DNA from: Mariprofundus micogutta
GTDB lineage: Bacteria; Pseudomonadota; Zetaproteobacteria; Mariprofundales; Mariprofundaceae
NCBI RefSeq assembly: GCF_001895085.1
Contig: NZ_BDFD01000004.1
Location: forward strand, 84,184-148,183
Direction of reading: 5' to 3'
Length of the DNA stretch: 64,000 nt
This document shows positions 51,983 to 61,149 of the stretch, piece by piece (positions within the stretch are counted from its first letter, which is position 1; each line of letters begins with the position of its first letter). The notes below the pieces were generated by a model. The model was given only the letters and a program-made list of their open reading frames with translations, was not told the DNA's origin and did no database searches. The position numbers and the translations under genes were made by a program.

Positions 51983-52726
51983 GTGCTGAATTTATCTACA
52001 TGGTTTAAAGCCGCGCGCCCTCTGTTGGAGGCGCTGCGTGATCTGGCTCCGATTATTTTTGTGATCCTGTTTTTTCAGGGTTTTGTACTTCAACAGCCAA
52101 TTCCAAACATGGAAGAGATGCTGGTTGGCATGGTCTTTGTTCTGTTCGGACTGGCACTGTTTGTACGCGGTCTTGAAATCGGCCTGTTTCCTATGGGCGA
52201 AGGTATGGCTCATGCCTTTGCCAAAAAAGGTAATATATTCTGGTTGCTGCTGTTCGCTTTTCTGCTTGGTTTCGGCACAACGGTCGCTGAACCGGCTTTG
52301 ATCGCTGTCGCAGGCAAGGCGGCCGAGATTGCCGCGCAGGGCGGTGTGATTGATAGCACACAAACAGCGATGGATGACTACGCCTTTGGCTTACGCATGA
52401 CCGTGGCATTGTCGGTTGGCACAGCCATCGTGTTGGGAGTGCTGCGCATCCTTGTAGGCTGGCCTCTGCATATTTGCATCATCGGGGGTTATTTCCTCGT
52501 TGTTATCATGACCTATTTTGCACCGCACGAAATTATCGGCATTGCCTATGATTCAGGTGGGGTAACAACCTCCACAATTACCGTGCCGCTGGTTACGGCT
52601 CTCGGCGTAGGCCTTGCCTCATCGATTCGCGGACGTAACCCGATGCTGGATGGTTTCGGACTGATCGCATTTGCTTCTCTGATACCGATGATGTTTGTTA
52701 TGGTCTATGGCATGTTGACGGTATGA
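51983..52726 (+). CDS. DUF1538 membrane protein, first of a pair
   Basis: Polytopic membrane protein of 247 residues with about six to seven helices. The family signature [20 protein letters not shown] near 92-111 (core AEPALIAV) and [21 protein letters not shown] near 190-210 contain conserved acidic and Ser/Thr residues inside helices, as in ion-coupled transporters. GTG start with GGAGAAG upstream. DUF1538 proteins have no assigned substrate. The second copy starts within its stop, so the two probably form a heteromeric pore or transporter. Confidence 0.88.
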   Translation: MLNLSTWFKAARPLLEALRDLAPIIFVILFFQGFVLQQPIPNMEEMLVGMVFVLFGLALFVRGLEIGLFPMGEGMAHAFAKKGNIFWLLLFAFLLGFGTTVAEPALIAVAGKAAEIAAQGGVIDSTQTAMDDYAFGLRMTVALSVGTAIVLGVLRILVGWPLHICIIGGYFLVVIMTYFAPHEIIGIAYDSGGVTTSTITVPLVTALGVGLASSIRGRNPMLDGFGLIAFASLIPMMFVMVYGMLTV

Positions 52727-53535
52727 GTATGCTACAGCTTTTTATCGATACCTTCGCATCAACCATGCGTGATGTGTTGCCGATTGCAGCCGTACTTGTC
52801 GGATTTCAGTTGCTGGTGCTGCGTCAGAAAATTGCCAACCTGTGGCGGGTAATACGCGGCTTTGTCTATGTGTTGATCGGTTTGGCCTTTTTCCTAATGG
52901 GCTTGCAGGAAGCCATCTTCCCGCTTGGGGAGCTCATGGCTTCACAGCTCACCAATCCAGCCTTTGTCTATAGTGAGTTGTATGCACAGGGTATTACTAC
53001 AATACAAACCGTACGCTGGGATGATTATCTTTGGGTGTATGCATTTGCCTTCTCCATAGGGCTGGCCACAACGCTGGCTGAGCCCTCTTTGATCGCAGTT
53101 GGTATGAAAGCTGAACAGGTTTCAGGTGGAGCGGTGTCTGCCTGGGGGTTGCGATTGGCTGTATCTCTGGGTGTGGCGATTGGCGTATCTATCGGTTGTT
53201 ATCGGATTGTGACCGGTACCGACCTTTGGCTGTATATTATCGTAGCCTACATCATCGTGATTGCTCAGACTTTCAGAGCACCGAGTATGATTATCCCACT
53301 TGCTTACGATTCAGGTGGTGTGACGACATCAACGGTAACAGTGCCACTACTGGCGGCTCTGGGACTTGGTCTGGCGGCAACGATACCCGGCAGAAGCCCG
53401 TTAATAGATGGTTTCGGGCTGATTGCATTTGCCAGTGTTTTTCCAATCATGAGTGTGATGGGTTATGCACAGGCCATCCGCTTTTTGGATAAATATAGAC
53501 AATCCGGCAGGACAGCCGGATTGGACGACGAATAG
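52723..53535 (+). CDS. DUF1538 membrane protein, second of a pair
   Basis: Paralogue of the previous gene, 270 residues, with the same two signatures: [16 protein letters not shown] near 117-132 and [21 protein letters not shown] near 189-209, plus [16 protein letters not shown] near the C-terminus. The first signature begins TTLAEP rather than TTVAEP. Coupled translationally to the first copy and followed 38 bases later by a PII-like gene with a very strong ribosome site, consistent with an excess of the soluble regulator. Confidence 0.88.
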   Translation: MSMLQLFIDTFASTMRDVLPIAAVLVGFQLLVLRQKIANLWRVIRGFVYVLIGLAFFLMGLQEAIFPLGELMASQLTNPAFVYSELYAQGITTIQTVRWDDYLWVYAFAFSIGLATTLAEPSLIAVGMKAEQVSGGAVSAWGLRLAVSLGVAIGVSIGCYRIVTGTDLWLYIIVAYIIVIAQTFRAPSMIIPLAYDSGGVTTSTVTVPLLAALGLGLAATIPGRSPLIDGFGLIAFASVFPIMSVMGYAQAIRFLDKYRQSGRTAGLDDE

Positions 53536-53573
53536 TCGTCCGCAAGGAAAGAGGGAGAAGGAGGAAGAGAACG

Positions 53574-53924
53574 ATGCGCTTTAAACTACTGATTGTGTTG
53601 GTAGAAGACACGAAAACCGAACAAATTATGAATGCAGCTCGTGAGGCCGGTGCTACTGGTGCAACGGTGGTGGGGGATGCCCGTGGTGAAGGCTTGAATC
53701 CGAAAAAGACCTTTTTTGGCCTGACCTTGGAATCACAGCGCGATATGGTGATGTTTGTGGTTGAAGAGCATTTGAGTCGCAAGATACTGGAACGAGTTGC
53801 CGAAGAAGCCGGTTTTGAAGAGAACCCCGGCTCCGGCGTTGCATTCCAGCTTAATGTGGAAGATGCCATTGGTCTCGGTGGGCAGATTATGTGTCTGATG
53901 GATGAAGTGGAGGAGCGGCTATGA
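53574..53924 (+). CDS. PII-like signalling protein
   Basis: A 116-residue ferredoxin-fold protein of the PII/PII-like group: KLLIVLVEDTKTEQIMNAAREAGATGATVVGDARGEG (core AREAGATGATVV) and FVVEEHLSRKILERVAEEAGF match the two halves of the fold. The T-loop region (about 45-58, GLNPKKTFFGLTLE) lacks the conserved uridylylated Tyr of GlnB/GlnK, so classical uridylylation is not expected. GAGGGAGAAGGAGGAAG precedes the ATG. PII-like proteins usually sit on and gate the transporters encoded beside them, here the two DUF1538 proteins. Confidence 0.82.
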   Translation: MRFKLLIVLVEDTKTEQIMNAAREAGATGATVVGDARGEGLNPKKTFFGLTLESQRDMVMFVVEEHLSRKILERVAEEAGFEENPGSGVAFQLNVEDAIGLGGQIMCLMDEVEERL

Positions 53925-54331
53925 GCGAGAAAAGAACCCTGATTACTGTCAAAGACGTCATGAAAGAGAATTATGATCTGGTTGAGGGCATTGCGACTGT
54001 GCGTCAGGCGCTGGAAGTGATGCGTTATGTGGAAACCAAATGTCTGATTGTCGATAAACGCCATGAACATGATGAGTACGGTATCGTAGTGCTTTCAGAT
54101 ATCGCCAGAGAAGTGCTGGCAGCGAACCGTTCTCCGGATCGAATCAGTATCTATGAGGTAATGACAAAACCCGCGACAACCATTCATCCGTCCATGGATA
54201 TCCGCTATGCCAGTGCATTGTTTGCGCGTCTTGGATTGTCGCGCGCGCCAGTGGTTGATCATCAGGGGCATATAATTGGTATCGTCAGTCATACCGACAT
54301 GGTGTTGAAGGGTTTACTGAATTTGGTGTGA
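53921..54331 (+). CDS. CBS-domain pair protein
   Basis: Soluble protein of 136 residues made of two CBS motifs (about 10-65 and 75-135; VKDVMKENYDLVEGIATVRQAL core VKDVMKEN, and VMTKPATTIHPSMDIRYA core VMTKPATT), ending in GIVSHTDMVLKG. CBS pairs bind adenosine nucleotides and sense energy state. The gene overlaps the PII-like gene by four bases, giving the transporter two nucleotide-sensing soluble partners. Confidence 0.92.
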   Translation: MSEKRTLITVKDVMKENYDLVEGIATVRQALEVMRYVETKCLIVDKRHEHDEYGIVVLSDIAREVLAANRSPDRISIYEVMTKPATTIHPSMDIRYASALFARLGLSRAPVVDHQGHIIGIVSHTDMVLKGLLNLV

Positions 54332-54347
54332 CTGAGGTTCTGGCTGC

Positions 54348-55118
54348 ATGAGTTTATTGCTCGGCAAAGCACTGCTGCAACTTTTATTACCACCGGGAGG
54401 ATTGATTCTCCTGGCGATATTGGGCCTGCTTTTCCACAAGCGTTTTATGGGGCGTTTGTTGATATTTTTATCACTTGCCGGATTCTGGTTACTATCAACC
54501 GAGCCGGTACGTGATGCCATTCTGTCACCTTTGGAAGACAGCTACCCGCCTCTTTCCTCTGAGTTGCTGACGCAGACTGAATCAGCAGATGCCGCCATTA
54601 TTCTTCTCGGCGGTGGTGTATATAAAAAAGCCCCTGAATATGGTGGTGTCGATAGCTTATCCAAACATGCCATGATGAGAACCTTGTATGCATCTCGCCT
54701 TGCACGACAGAGCGGTATGTCTGTGTTTGCAACAGGTGGAGCAGTACTCTCGGATAGGACGGAGCCAGAAGGTGTGGTGATGAAGCGCTGGCTGATTGAA
54801 TTCGGTGTTCCGGAATCCTCAATTGTCGTTGAGGATCAAGCTAGGAACACTTGGGAAAATGCAGCGAATTTAAAACTTCTTCTGGATCAGCAGAATATCC
54901 GGAAAGTATTTCTGGTGACTTCTGCATGGCACATGCCGCATTCAGTGTGGGTGTTTGAAGCTCAGGGAATGCAGGTGATTCCAGCCCCCTGTTTCTATGT
55001 GGTTGAGCCAGAACCATATGATTTACGCAGCTATCTTCCGCGTTGGGATGTGTTCGCTGATTCATGTGATGGAGTACATGAATATCTCGGTATGCTCCTG
55101 TATCGTTTAAAGTATTGA
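54348..55118 (+). CDS. DUF218 (YdcF/ElyC-like) membrane protein
   Basis: A 256-residue protein with two N-terminal membrane helices (about 5-55) and a DUF218 domain (about 80-240): AAIILLGGGV, FATGGAVLSD, VEDQARNTWENA and VFLVTSAWHMPHSVWVF. The architecture matches ElyC, which in E. coli affects peptidoglycan and lipid-carrier metabolism. It ends nine bases before the left hairpin of an IS605-type element; the C-terminus looks complete. Confidence 0.88.
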   Translation: MSLLLGKALLQLLLPPGGLILLAILGLLFHKRFMGRLLIFLSLAGFWLLSTEPVRDAILSPLEDSYPPLSSELLTQTESADAAIILLGGGVYKKAPEYGGVDSLSKHAMMRTLYASRLARQSGMSVFATGGAVLSDRTEPEGVVMKRWLIEFGVPESSIVVEDQARNTWENAANLKLLLDQQNIRKVFLVTSAWHMPHSVWVFEAQGMQVIPAPCFYVVEPEPYDLRSYLPRWDVFADSCDGVHEYLGMLLYRLKY

Positions 55119-55123
55119 ACAAT

Positions 55124-55180
55124 AAAGCCCGCCATTCCCCTTTCTAGGCGAAGCCAGAAGGGGGTCAAGCGGGCGGTTTT
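55124..55180. terminator. Left-end hairpin of the IS, also terminator-like
   Basis: Nested stem: gcccgc (55127-55132) with gcgggc (55169-55174), and inside it cccctttct with agaagggg. A TTTT follows on the + strand and an A/T tract on the other side, so it could end both the DUF218 transcript and tnpA. Its location at the tnpA 3' end fits the left-end recognition hairpin of IS605-type elements. Confidence 0.65.
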
Positions 55181-55593
55181 GTCTCTTTAGTATTTTGGTT
55201 TTCGACATATTTACGGACAGTTTCAAGCGATGCGTTACCAACAGTTCCAACGTAATAAGCGCGGTGCCAAAAGTATGGTTTCCAATAAAATGTTGCCAGG
55301 TAATCCGCATGCCTGTTTCGGATACGCCTGGAGCTTGCTGATTTCAGGTTGTTCATTAATGTCGAGATATTTAAGGCTGGATGAATTTCAATCAAAAGAT
55401 GGACATGATCTTCTTCTGCCCCGAATTCAATCAGCGAGCACTTCCACTTCTCAAGGATCACTGAAAAAATCTGCTTGAGTTCTATCGTGATGCCAGGCGT
55501 TAACACCTTCCTCCTATACTTGGTTACAAAGACAACATGTAGCCTAAGTGAAAATACTGCATGAGAGCTTGATTTGTTTGGTTGCATATCCAT
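55165..55593 (-). CDS. tnpA: IS200/IS605 transposase TnpA (Y1 HUH family)
   Basis: Single-strand DNA transposase of 142 residues. The HUH motif is HVHLLIE near 65 and the catalytic tyrosine is in VRKYVENQ near 131. FVTKYRRKVL at the N-terminus is typical. It appears intact, so the element could still move itself although tnpB is broken. The stop lies within the left-end hairpin. Confidence 0.93.
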   Translation of the reverse strand: MDMQPNKSSSHAVFSLRLHVVFVTKYRRKVLTPGITIELKQIFSVILEKWKCSLIEFGAEEDHVHLLIEIHPALNISTLMNNLKSASSRRIRNRHADYLATFYWKPYFWHRAYYVGTVGNASLETVRKYVENQNTKETKPPA

Positions 55594-55616
55594 GTGGCCT
55601 ATTCTATTCTCAGCGT

Positions 55617-57025
55617 ATGCAGATTGGCAATAAATTCAGGTGTTATCCGGATAAAAGGCAGCAGGAGATACTGCACCGTTGGATTGGTTGTCAGCGATTT
55701 ATCTATAACGCAAAAGTTCGTGAAGATCGGTATTTCAGGTCATTCTCACGTCAGTCATTGTCGTTGGCCGGCATGAAAACGCCAGTCGATCAGAAGTACG
55801 CACAGTTCATTTCTGAAGAAACAGTCTGGCTAAAAGATACGCCGAGTCAGCTGCTTCGGAATGGTGCAACATTGTGGAAGCAAGCGTACCAGCGGTTTTT
55901 CAATGGATTAGCCAAAAGGCCAAAGCTGCATAAACGGATTGGGCGTCAATCAGTGTGGATCACATCTGAATTGTTCAACTTCATGGAGTCGGACGGAAAG
56001 CACTCGGTTCAACTTGGTTCGAAAAGTAGAGTTATAGGTAGCATCCCATTTAAAGCGCATAGAGAATTCAATGCACCAGCTTCAATCCATATCTCTGTGG
56101 ATGCAGGCCAATGGTTCCTCAGCTTTTCATACGATGATGGTGTGCCTGAAGCCAAAGAAGAAGACGTTTTTGCATACGTGGCCAGCCTGTCTCGGCCAGA
56201 TATTGAGGCATCAACCATCGGTATCGACAGAAACACGACAGGCAAGAAAGTGGCTACCAGCTCGGGCCAGTCCTTCGACTATTCCGGGCTTCAAAAGAAG
56301 CGAATGCTTGAGCACGAAAGAAAGTCCAGGCGTTGGCAGCGTATCCAGGCGCGAAGAACAAAAGGATCCAAACGCTATGGCAAAGCCAAAGCGAAAGTAG
56401 CCCGGTATAAACGGTATGCCAAAAACACCAGACATGATTTTGCACATAAAACCAGCCGAACACTGGTTGATCAAACAGGTGTGAACGTGTTTGTCTCGAA
56501 GCGTTGCAAACAACAAGTATGGTTCGATCTGCAAAAGGCACTCTTGATGCTCCCGGAAAGAAAGTAAAACAGAAATCAGGGCTCAATAAATCAATCCTCA
56601 ATTCAGCATGGGGAAGGGTTGATGAGTTCCTTGCATATAAAGCACTCAGAGCAGGAAAGCTCACAATCAAAGTACCACCGCATTTTACATCTCAACAATG
56701 TTCAGTATGCGGATTTACCCACAAGGATAATCGGCTCAAGCAGTCCGTATTTATCTGTCAACAATGCGGGTTCACAGAAAATGCAGACTTTAACGCCGCA
56801 ATCAATATCGCAGCAAAAGGAATCGATATGATCTTGTCCGGTGACCGGAAAACCAAACCGAAAAAAGGCTGCAGCATCACGAAAAAGGTAGGGGTGGGAT
56901 ACTCCAAACCGGTGGAAACACCTAAGCTCGTGGAGACCATTGTAAGTCGTGGACGTGTTAAAAACACAAACACGCATCGGTCGGTGAAACGAGAAACCCC
57001 AACTAAAACATTGCCAAATGTTTAG
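55617..57025 (+). pseudogene. tnpB: Frameshifted IS605 TnpB (RNA-guided nuclease)
   Basis: The protein would be about 470 residues but lies in two frames: 55617 to about 56495, then about 56495 to 57025. Frame 1 carries the first RuvC aspartate (TIGIDRNT) and runs to HDFAHKTSRTLVDQTGVNVFV. Frame 2 continues EALQTTSMVRSAKG, the zinc finger (CSVCG...CQQCG) and the last RuvC aspartate (NADFNAAINIA). Homology needs VFVFEAL at the junction; the DNA reads gtctcgaag where gtcttcgaag would keep frame, so one T is missing right before the catalytic Glu codon (56498-56500). Unless rescued by slippage the nuclease is dead. ATG 55617 starts the usual IGNKFRCYPDKRQQ sequence. Confidence 0.88.
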
Positions 57026-57031
57026 TTGTGG
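56999..57031 (+). repeat. Right-end hairpin of the IS
   Basis: Imperfect palindrome ccaactaaa(a)catt / aatgtttagttgtgg with one bulged A, overlapping the tnpB stop. It matches the right-end hairpin expected for IS605 elements, where the 3' part of tnpB plus this end also encodes the guide (omega) RNA scaffold. Confidence 0.55.
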
Positions 57032-57144
57032 GAGATTTCATTAGAAAAGTGTAGGGACATGAATAGTGCAGCGACTGAGTCTTAGTCGTGCTAGCCAATC
57101 GAGTTGATTAGGTCTATAAATGGGGCAGTCGATCTGGAGGTCAT

Positions 57145-59991
57145 GTGAGTCAGTCCAAGCCATCTGATATACCTGTTCAGGATGAACTCTTCAGTGCCGG
57201 AAGTAGTTATCTGGAGCACATGCAAGAGCTGTATCATAGTTCCCCGGAATCTGTACCTGCTGAGTGGGCTGAGTATTTCTCCGGCTTAAAGGATGTGGAG
57301 ACATCAGCACAGACCGGCCATCAGGCCATGCTTGCCAGAATGCGTCCGCAGATTAGTGCAGGTAGCACACAGCACTATGATGATATTACCACGCTGTCAA
57401 AGCAGGGGGATATCGAGTATCCATCAAGGGCGATTTATCTAATTCAGGCCTATCGTATGCACGGACATATGCATGCCGAACTTGATCCTTTGCACCTGAA
57501 TCCAAGACCTAGCAGTCCTGAGCTTGATCTTGCTTATTATGGTTTGTCTGAGGCCGATCTGGATCAGATGTTTCCAACCGGAGATTTGACCGGCGATCAT
57601 CAGATGCCGCTCGGCGAGATTGTCAAACTTCTCGAAGAGACCTATTGCGGACACATTGGTCCGGAATCGATGCATATTACCAATTCTGCACGTCGCCACT
57701 GGATTCAGTCGCGCCTGGAACGTATTCGTTCCAAAGCCGATTACGATACCGATACTCGCCGACATATCTTCGGACGTATTATGCATGCCGAAGAATTTGA
57801 GCGTTTCCTGCATACCCGTTACGTGGGGCAGAAACGTTTTTCACTTGAAGGTGGTGAGTCGTTAATCCCAATGCTTGATGCCATGGTTCAGAAAGCGGGC
57901 AGCAATGGCACTCGCGAAATCATTCTGGGTATGGCACATCGTGGTCGTTTGAATGTTTTGGCCAATATTATGGACAAATCACTGTCCGATATCTTTTCCG
58001 AGTTTGAAGGTGCGCAGCTGCAGGAGAGTGCGCAGGGACAGGGTGATGTGAAATACCATATGGGTTTCTCATCCGATGTGCAGACACCCGGTGGAGTCGT
58101 ACATCTTTCTCTGGGTTTCAATCCCTCACATCTGGAAATTATTACCCCGGTGGTGCTTGGCAGTGTACGCGCACGGCAGTGCAGGCGTAAGGACAAGAAC
58201 AAGACGGAAGTGATGGGTGTGCTGGTGCATGGCGATGCGGCATTTGCAGGTCAGGGTGTTGTGGCCGAATCGCTGCAACTCTCCAAGCTGCGTGGCTTCA
58301 GAGTTGGCGGGGCAATCCATATCGTGGTGAATAATCAGATCGGTTTTACAGTAAATCCGTTTGATGCCCGCTCAACAACCTATTGCACGGATATTGCCAA
58401 GATTGTGCAGGCTCCGATTCTGCATGTGAACGGTGATGATCCCGAGGCATGCTGTCTGGCAATCGAGGTCGCAGTCGAATATCGCAATACGTTCCATGAA
58501 GATATTGTTATTGATCTGATCTGCTACCGCAGACACGGGCATAACGAAGCGGATTCACCTGAAGTGACACAGCCTGTTATGTACCGGCGCATCGGTGAGT
58601 TGCCGAGCATTGAGCAGTTATATCGTGACAGGCTGATCCGGGATGGTGTTTTGAGTGCAGAGGAAAGCGATCAGATGATCGCGACTTACCGTGATTGTCT
58701 GGATAAAGTCAGACGTGCGACCAACAGGCCGGCTCCGAGCCCGGTCAATAGTTTGCAGGGGCGCTGGGAAGGTTTCGTATTTGACGGAGCGGAAGAACCT
58801 GATACAGGCGTCAGTGCAGATGTGTTATCCACACTGGCTCGCAAGGTGCATCGCCTTCCGGCTGAATTTTCCATGCATGCGAAAGTGGAAAAGATCTATG
58901 ACAGCCGCATTCAGATGATGGATGACAAACAACCTGTGGATTGGGGTTGTGGTGAAACCATGGCGTATGCAACACTGGTGCATGAAGGCGGCTGGGTTCG
59001 CCTCTCCGGCGAAGATTCAGGCCGTGGTACTTTCTTCCATCGGCATGCCGTGGTTTATGATCAGAAAACCGGTAAAGGCATGGTTCCGCTGCAGCAGGTC
59101 GAGAACGGGACCCTGTCACACTTTATCGTGGTCGATTCGATGCTCTCTGAAATGGCCGTGATGGGTTATGAATATGGTTATTCGGTAGCCGAACCGAGAT
59201 CACTAGTGATCTGGGAAGCGCAGTACGGTGATTTTGCCAATGTTGCTCAGGTGGTGGTTGATCAGTTTATCGCAGCTGGTGAAACGAAGTGGAATCGTAT
59301 GTCCGGCCTGGTGCTCTGGTTGCCGCACGGGTTTGAAGGGCAGGGGGCCGAGCACTCTTCAGCAAGGCTGGAGCGTTATCTGCAGCTTTGTGCTGAAAAT
59401 AATATGCAGGTTGCCAGTCCGACTACACCTGCACAGCTATTCCACCTGTTGCGCCGGCAATTGATGTCCAGAGCGCGCAAACCGCTGATTCTGATGGCAC
59501 CGAAAAGCATGTTAAGAAACAAGTTGTCATTTTCACCCTATGCAGACTTTACAACTGGGCGTTTTCAGCCCGTGTTGGCCGATAAAAACAGACAGATCGA
59601 TCTGGCTGGCGTCAGGCGTCTGCTTATCTGCTCAGGCAAGGTCTATTACGATCTGCTGGCTGAGCGGAATAAAAGGGAAATTATGGATGTTGGGCTTGTT
59701 CGAGTAGAACGGCTTTACCCATTCCCTATGGATGAGTTGAAAGAGCAGTTGCAGCGCTATGCCGGAGTTGTCGAGGTGGTCTGGGTACAGGAAGAGCCGC
59801 AAAATCAGGGTGCCTGGTTACAGGTGAATAGTCTGATCAGGCAGGCCCTGCTGGAGAATCAGAAAATCTATGCTCTGACGCGGCCTGCATCGGCAGCACC
59901 TGCAGTGGGTTCAATTAAACGACATAAAGATGAACTCGAACAATTGATGAGTGCTGCATTTGCAGAGAATACAGATGGTTTACAGGGATGA
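57145..59991 (+). CDS. sucA: 2-oxoglutarate dehydrogenase E1 component
   Basis: Thiamine-diphosphate decarboxylase of the oxoglutarate dehydrogenase complex, 948 residues. N-terminal features: GSSYLEHMQELY and YRMHGHMHAELDPL. TPP and substrate motifs: GMAHRGRLNVLANI near 265, HGDAAFAGQGVV near 357 and NNQIGFT near 390. The start is GTG 57145 with GGAGG upstream; an ATG two bases earlier reads ATG-TGA and is out of frame. sucB follows after 21 bases. Oxoglutarate dehydrogenase indicates a complete oxidative TCA cycle or at least succinyl-CoA supply. Confidence 0.97.
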   Translation: MSQSKPSDIPVQDELFSAGSSYLEHMQELYHSSPESVPAEWAEYFSGLKDVETSAQTGHQAMLARMRPQISAGSTQHYDDITTLSKQGDIEYPSRAIYLIQAYRMHGHMHAELDPLHLNPRPSSPELDLAYYGLSEADLDQMFPTGDLTGDHQMPLGEIVKLLEETYCGHIGPESMHITNSARRHWIQSRLERIRSKADYDTDTRRHIFGRIMHAEEFERFLHTRYVGQKRFSLEGGESLIPMLDAMVQKAGSNGTREIILGMAHRGRLNVLANIMDKSLSDIFSEFEGAQLQESAQGQGDVKYHMGFSSDVQTPGGVVHLSLGFNPSHLEIITPVVLGSVRARQCRRKDKNKTEVMGVLVHGDAAFAGQGVVAESLQLSKLRGFRVGGAIHIVVNNQIGFTVNPFDARSTTYCTDIAKIVQAPILHVNGDDPEACCLAIEVAVEYRNTFHEDIVIDLICYRRHGHNEADSPEVTQPVMYRRIGELPSIEQLYRDRLIRDGVLSAEESDQMIATYRDCLDKVRRATNRPAPSPVNSLQGRWEGFVFDGAEEPDTGVSADVLSTLARKVHRLPAEFSMHAKVEKIYDSRIQMMDDKQPVDWGCGETMAYATLVHEGGWVRLSGEDSGRGTFFHRHAVVYDQKTGKGMVPLQQVENGTLSHFIVVDSMLSEMAVMGYEYGYSVAEPRSLVIWEAQYGDFANVAQVVVDQFIAAGETKWNRMSGLVLWLPHGFEGQGAEHSSARLERYLQLCAENNMQVASPTTPAQLFHLLRRQLMSRARKPLILMAPKSMLRNKLSFSPYADFTTGRFQPVLADKNRQIDLAGVRRLLICSGKVYYDLLAERNKREIMDVGLVRVERLYPFPMDELKEQLQRYAGVVEVVWVQEEPQNQGAWLQVNSLIRQALLENQKIYALTRPASAAPAVGSIKRHKDELEQLMSAAFAENTDGLQG

Positions 59992-60012
59992 TGTTTTGCC
60001 GAGGAGGCAGGA

Positions 60013-61134
60013 ATGAGTATTGAGATCAAGGTTCCCAGTCTGGGAGAATCTGAAACTGAAGCGACCTTAATCGCATGGCTGAAAAAAGAGGGTGATGCAG
60101 TTGCAGTGGATGATGTGCTGGCCGAAATCGAAAGTGACAAGATCACCATGGAGATTACTGCGCTTGATGCGGGTGTCTTGAAGTCGGTATTGAAAAAAGT
60201 GGATGATATTGTCGAACCCGGAGAAGTCATCGGAGTCATTGATGAGTCGGTTCAAATAGAGAAGTCTGATGTCAAAGCAGCTACAGCAGAAGAGGTGAGC
60301 GAAGAGGTTGTTCAGCCGGTGGTGGAGAAAATCAAACCCACAGTTGTAGTGGAAACCACGCTTACAGATGAAGAGGATGATTCTAATAGCGAAGCTGTAG
60401 TTATTTCCCGCCCTGAACCACCAGTCTCATCGCAGCGCGTAGAAGAACGGGTTCCGATGACAAGATTGCGTAAGCGTATCGCTGAACGATTAAAAAGTGC
60501 ACAGAACACAGCTGCGATGCTCACCACATTCAATGAAGTGAATCTGCAGGCCGTGATGGACCTTCGTACACGTTACGGTGCCCGTTTTCAGGAGAAGCAT
60601 GGTGTAAAACTCGGCTTTATGTCCTTCTTTGTAAGGGCGGTTTCCCAGGCCATTTCCCAGTATCCAGCGCTAAATGCCTATATCGAAGCGGAAGATATTG
60701 TATATCACAATTATGTCGATGTCGGCATCGCTGTGAGCACTGATAAAGGACTGGTTGTGCCGGTACTGCGTGATGCGCATCTGATGGGGCTGGCCGAGAT
60801 AGAGAAGGGTATTGCCGATCTGGCAGGCAAAGCCCGGGATGGTGGCCTGACTCCGCATGACCTCAAGGGTGGTACTTTTTCGATCACCAATGGTGGCATC
60901 TACGGCTCTATGCTCTCCACACCGATTCTGAATCCACCACAGAGTGGTATTCTGGGTATGCACAATATCCAGAAGCGGACTATGGTTGAGAACGACGCTG
61001 TGGTCATTCGTCCAATGATGTATCTGGCACTCTCCTATGACCATCGCCTGATTGACGGTGCTGATGCGGTACGCTTTCTCGTAGCTGTGAAAGAGGCGCT
61101 CGAGTACCCGGCAGGTTTAACGCTCAATCTTTGA
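60013..61134 (+). CDS. sucB: Dihydrolipoyl succinyltransferase (E2), lacking a recognisable E3-binding domain
   Basis: E2 of the oxoglutarate dehydrogenase complex, 373 residues against about 400 in E. coli. An N-terminal lipoyl domain (about 1-78) has the lipoylation lysine K43 in ESDKITME. The catalytic domain (about 148-373) is complete: [25 protein letters not shown] and [14 protein letters not shown] with the active His. Residues about 80-145 between them are acidic and Pro/Val-rich; the peripheral-subunit-binding domain with its ASPxxR and GTGxxGRItkeD motifs is not visible. No E3 (lpd) gene is in the window. GAGGAGG-type ribosome site before the ATG. Confidence 0.93.
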   Translation: MSIEIKVPSLGESETEATLIAWLKKEGDAVAVDDVLAEIESDKITMEITALDAGVLKSVLKKVDDIVEPGEVIGVIDESVQIEKSDVKAATAEEVSEEVVQPVVEKIKPTVVVETTLTDEEDDSNSEAVVISRPEPPVSSQRVEERVPMTRLRKRIAERLKSAQNTAAMLTTFNEVNLQAVMDLRTRYGARFQEKHGVKLGFMSFFVRAVSQAISQYPALNAYIEAEDIVYHNYVDVGIAVSTDKGLVVPVLRDAHLMGLAEIEKGIADLAGKARDGGLTPHDLKGGTFSITNGGIYGSMLSTPILNPPQSGILGMHNIQKRTMVENDAVVIRPMMYLALSYDHRLIDGADAVRFLVAVKEALEYPAGLTLNL

Positions 61135-61149
61135 TCTGTCGTAAGCTGC

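Larger units (their letters stand above)
55122..57035. mobile_element. IS200/IS605-family insertion sequence
   Basis: About 1.9 kb bounded by terminal hairpins (55124-55180 and 56999-57031) with divergently oriented tnpA (- strand) and tnpB (+ strand), the IS605 layout. There are no inverted terminal repeats or target duplications, as expected for this single-strand peel-and-paste family. The exact ends and the cleavage tetranucleotides could not be fixed from this sequence alone. It sits between the DUF218 gene and sucA. Confidence 0.85.
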
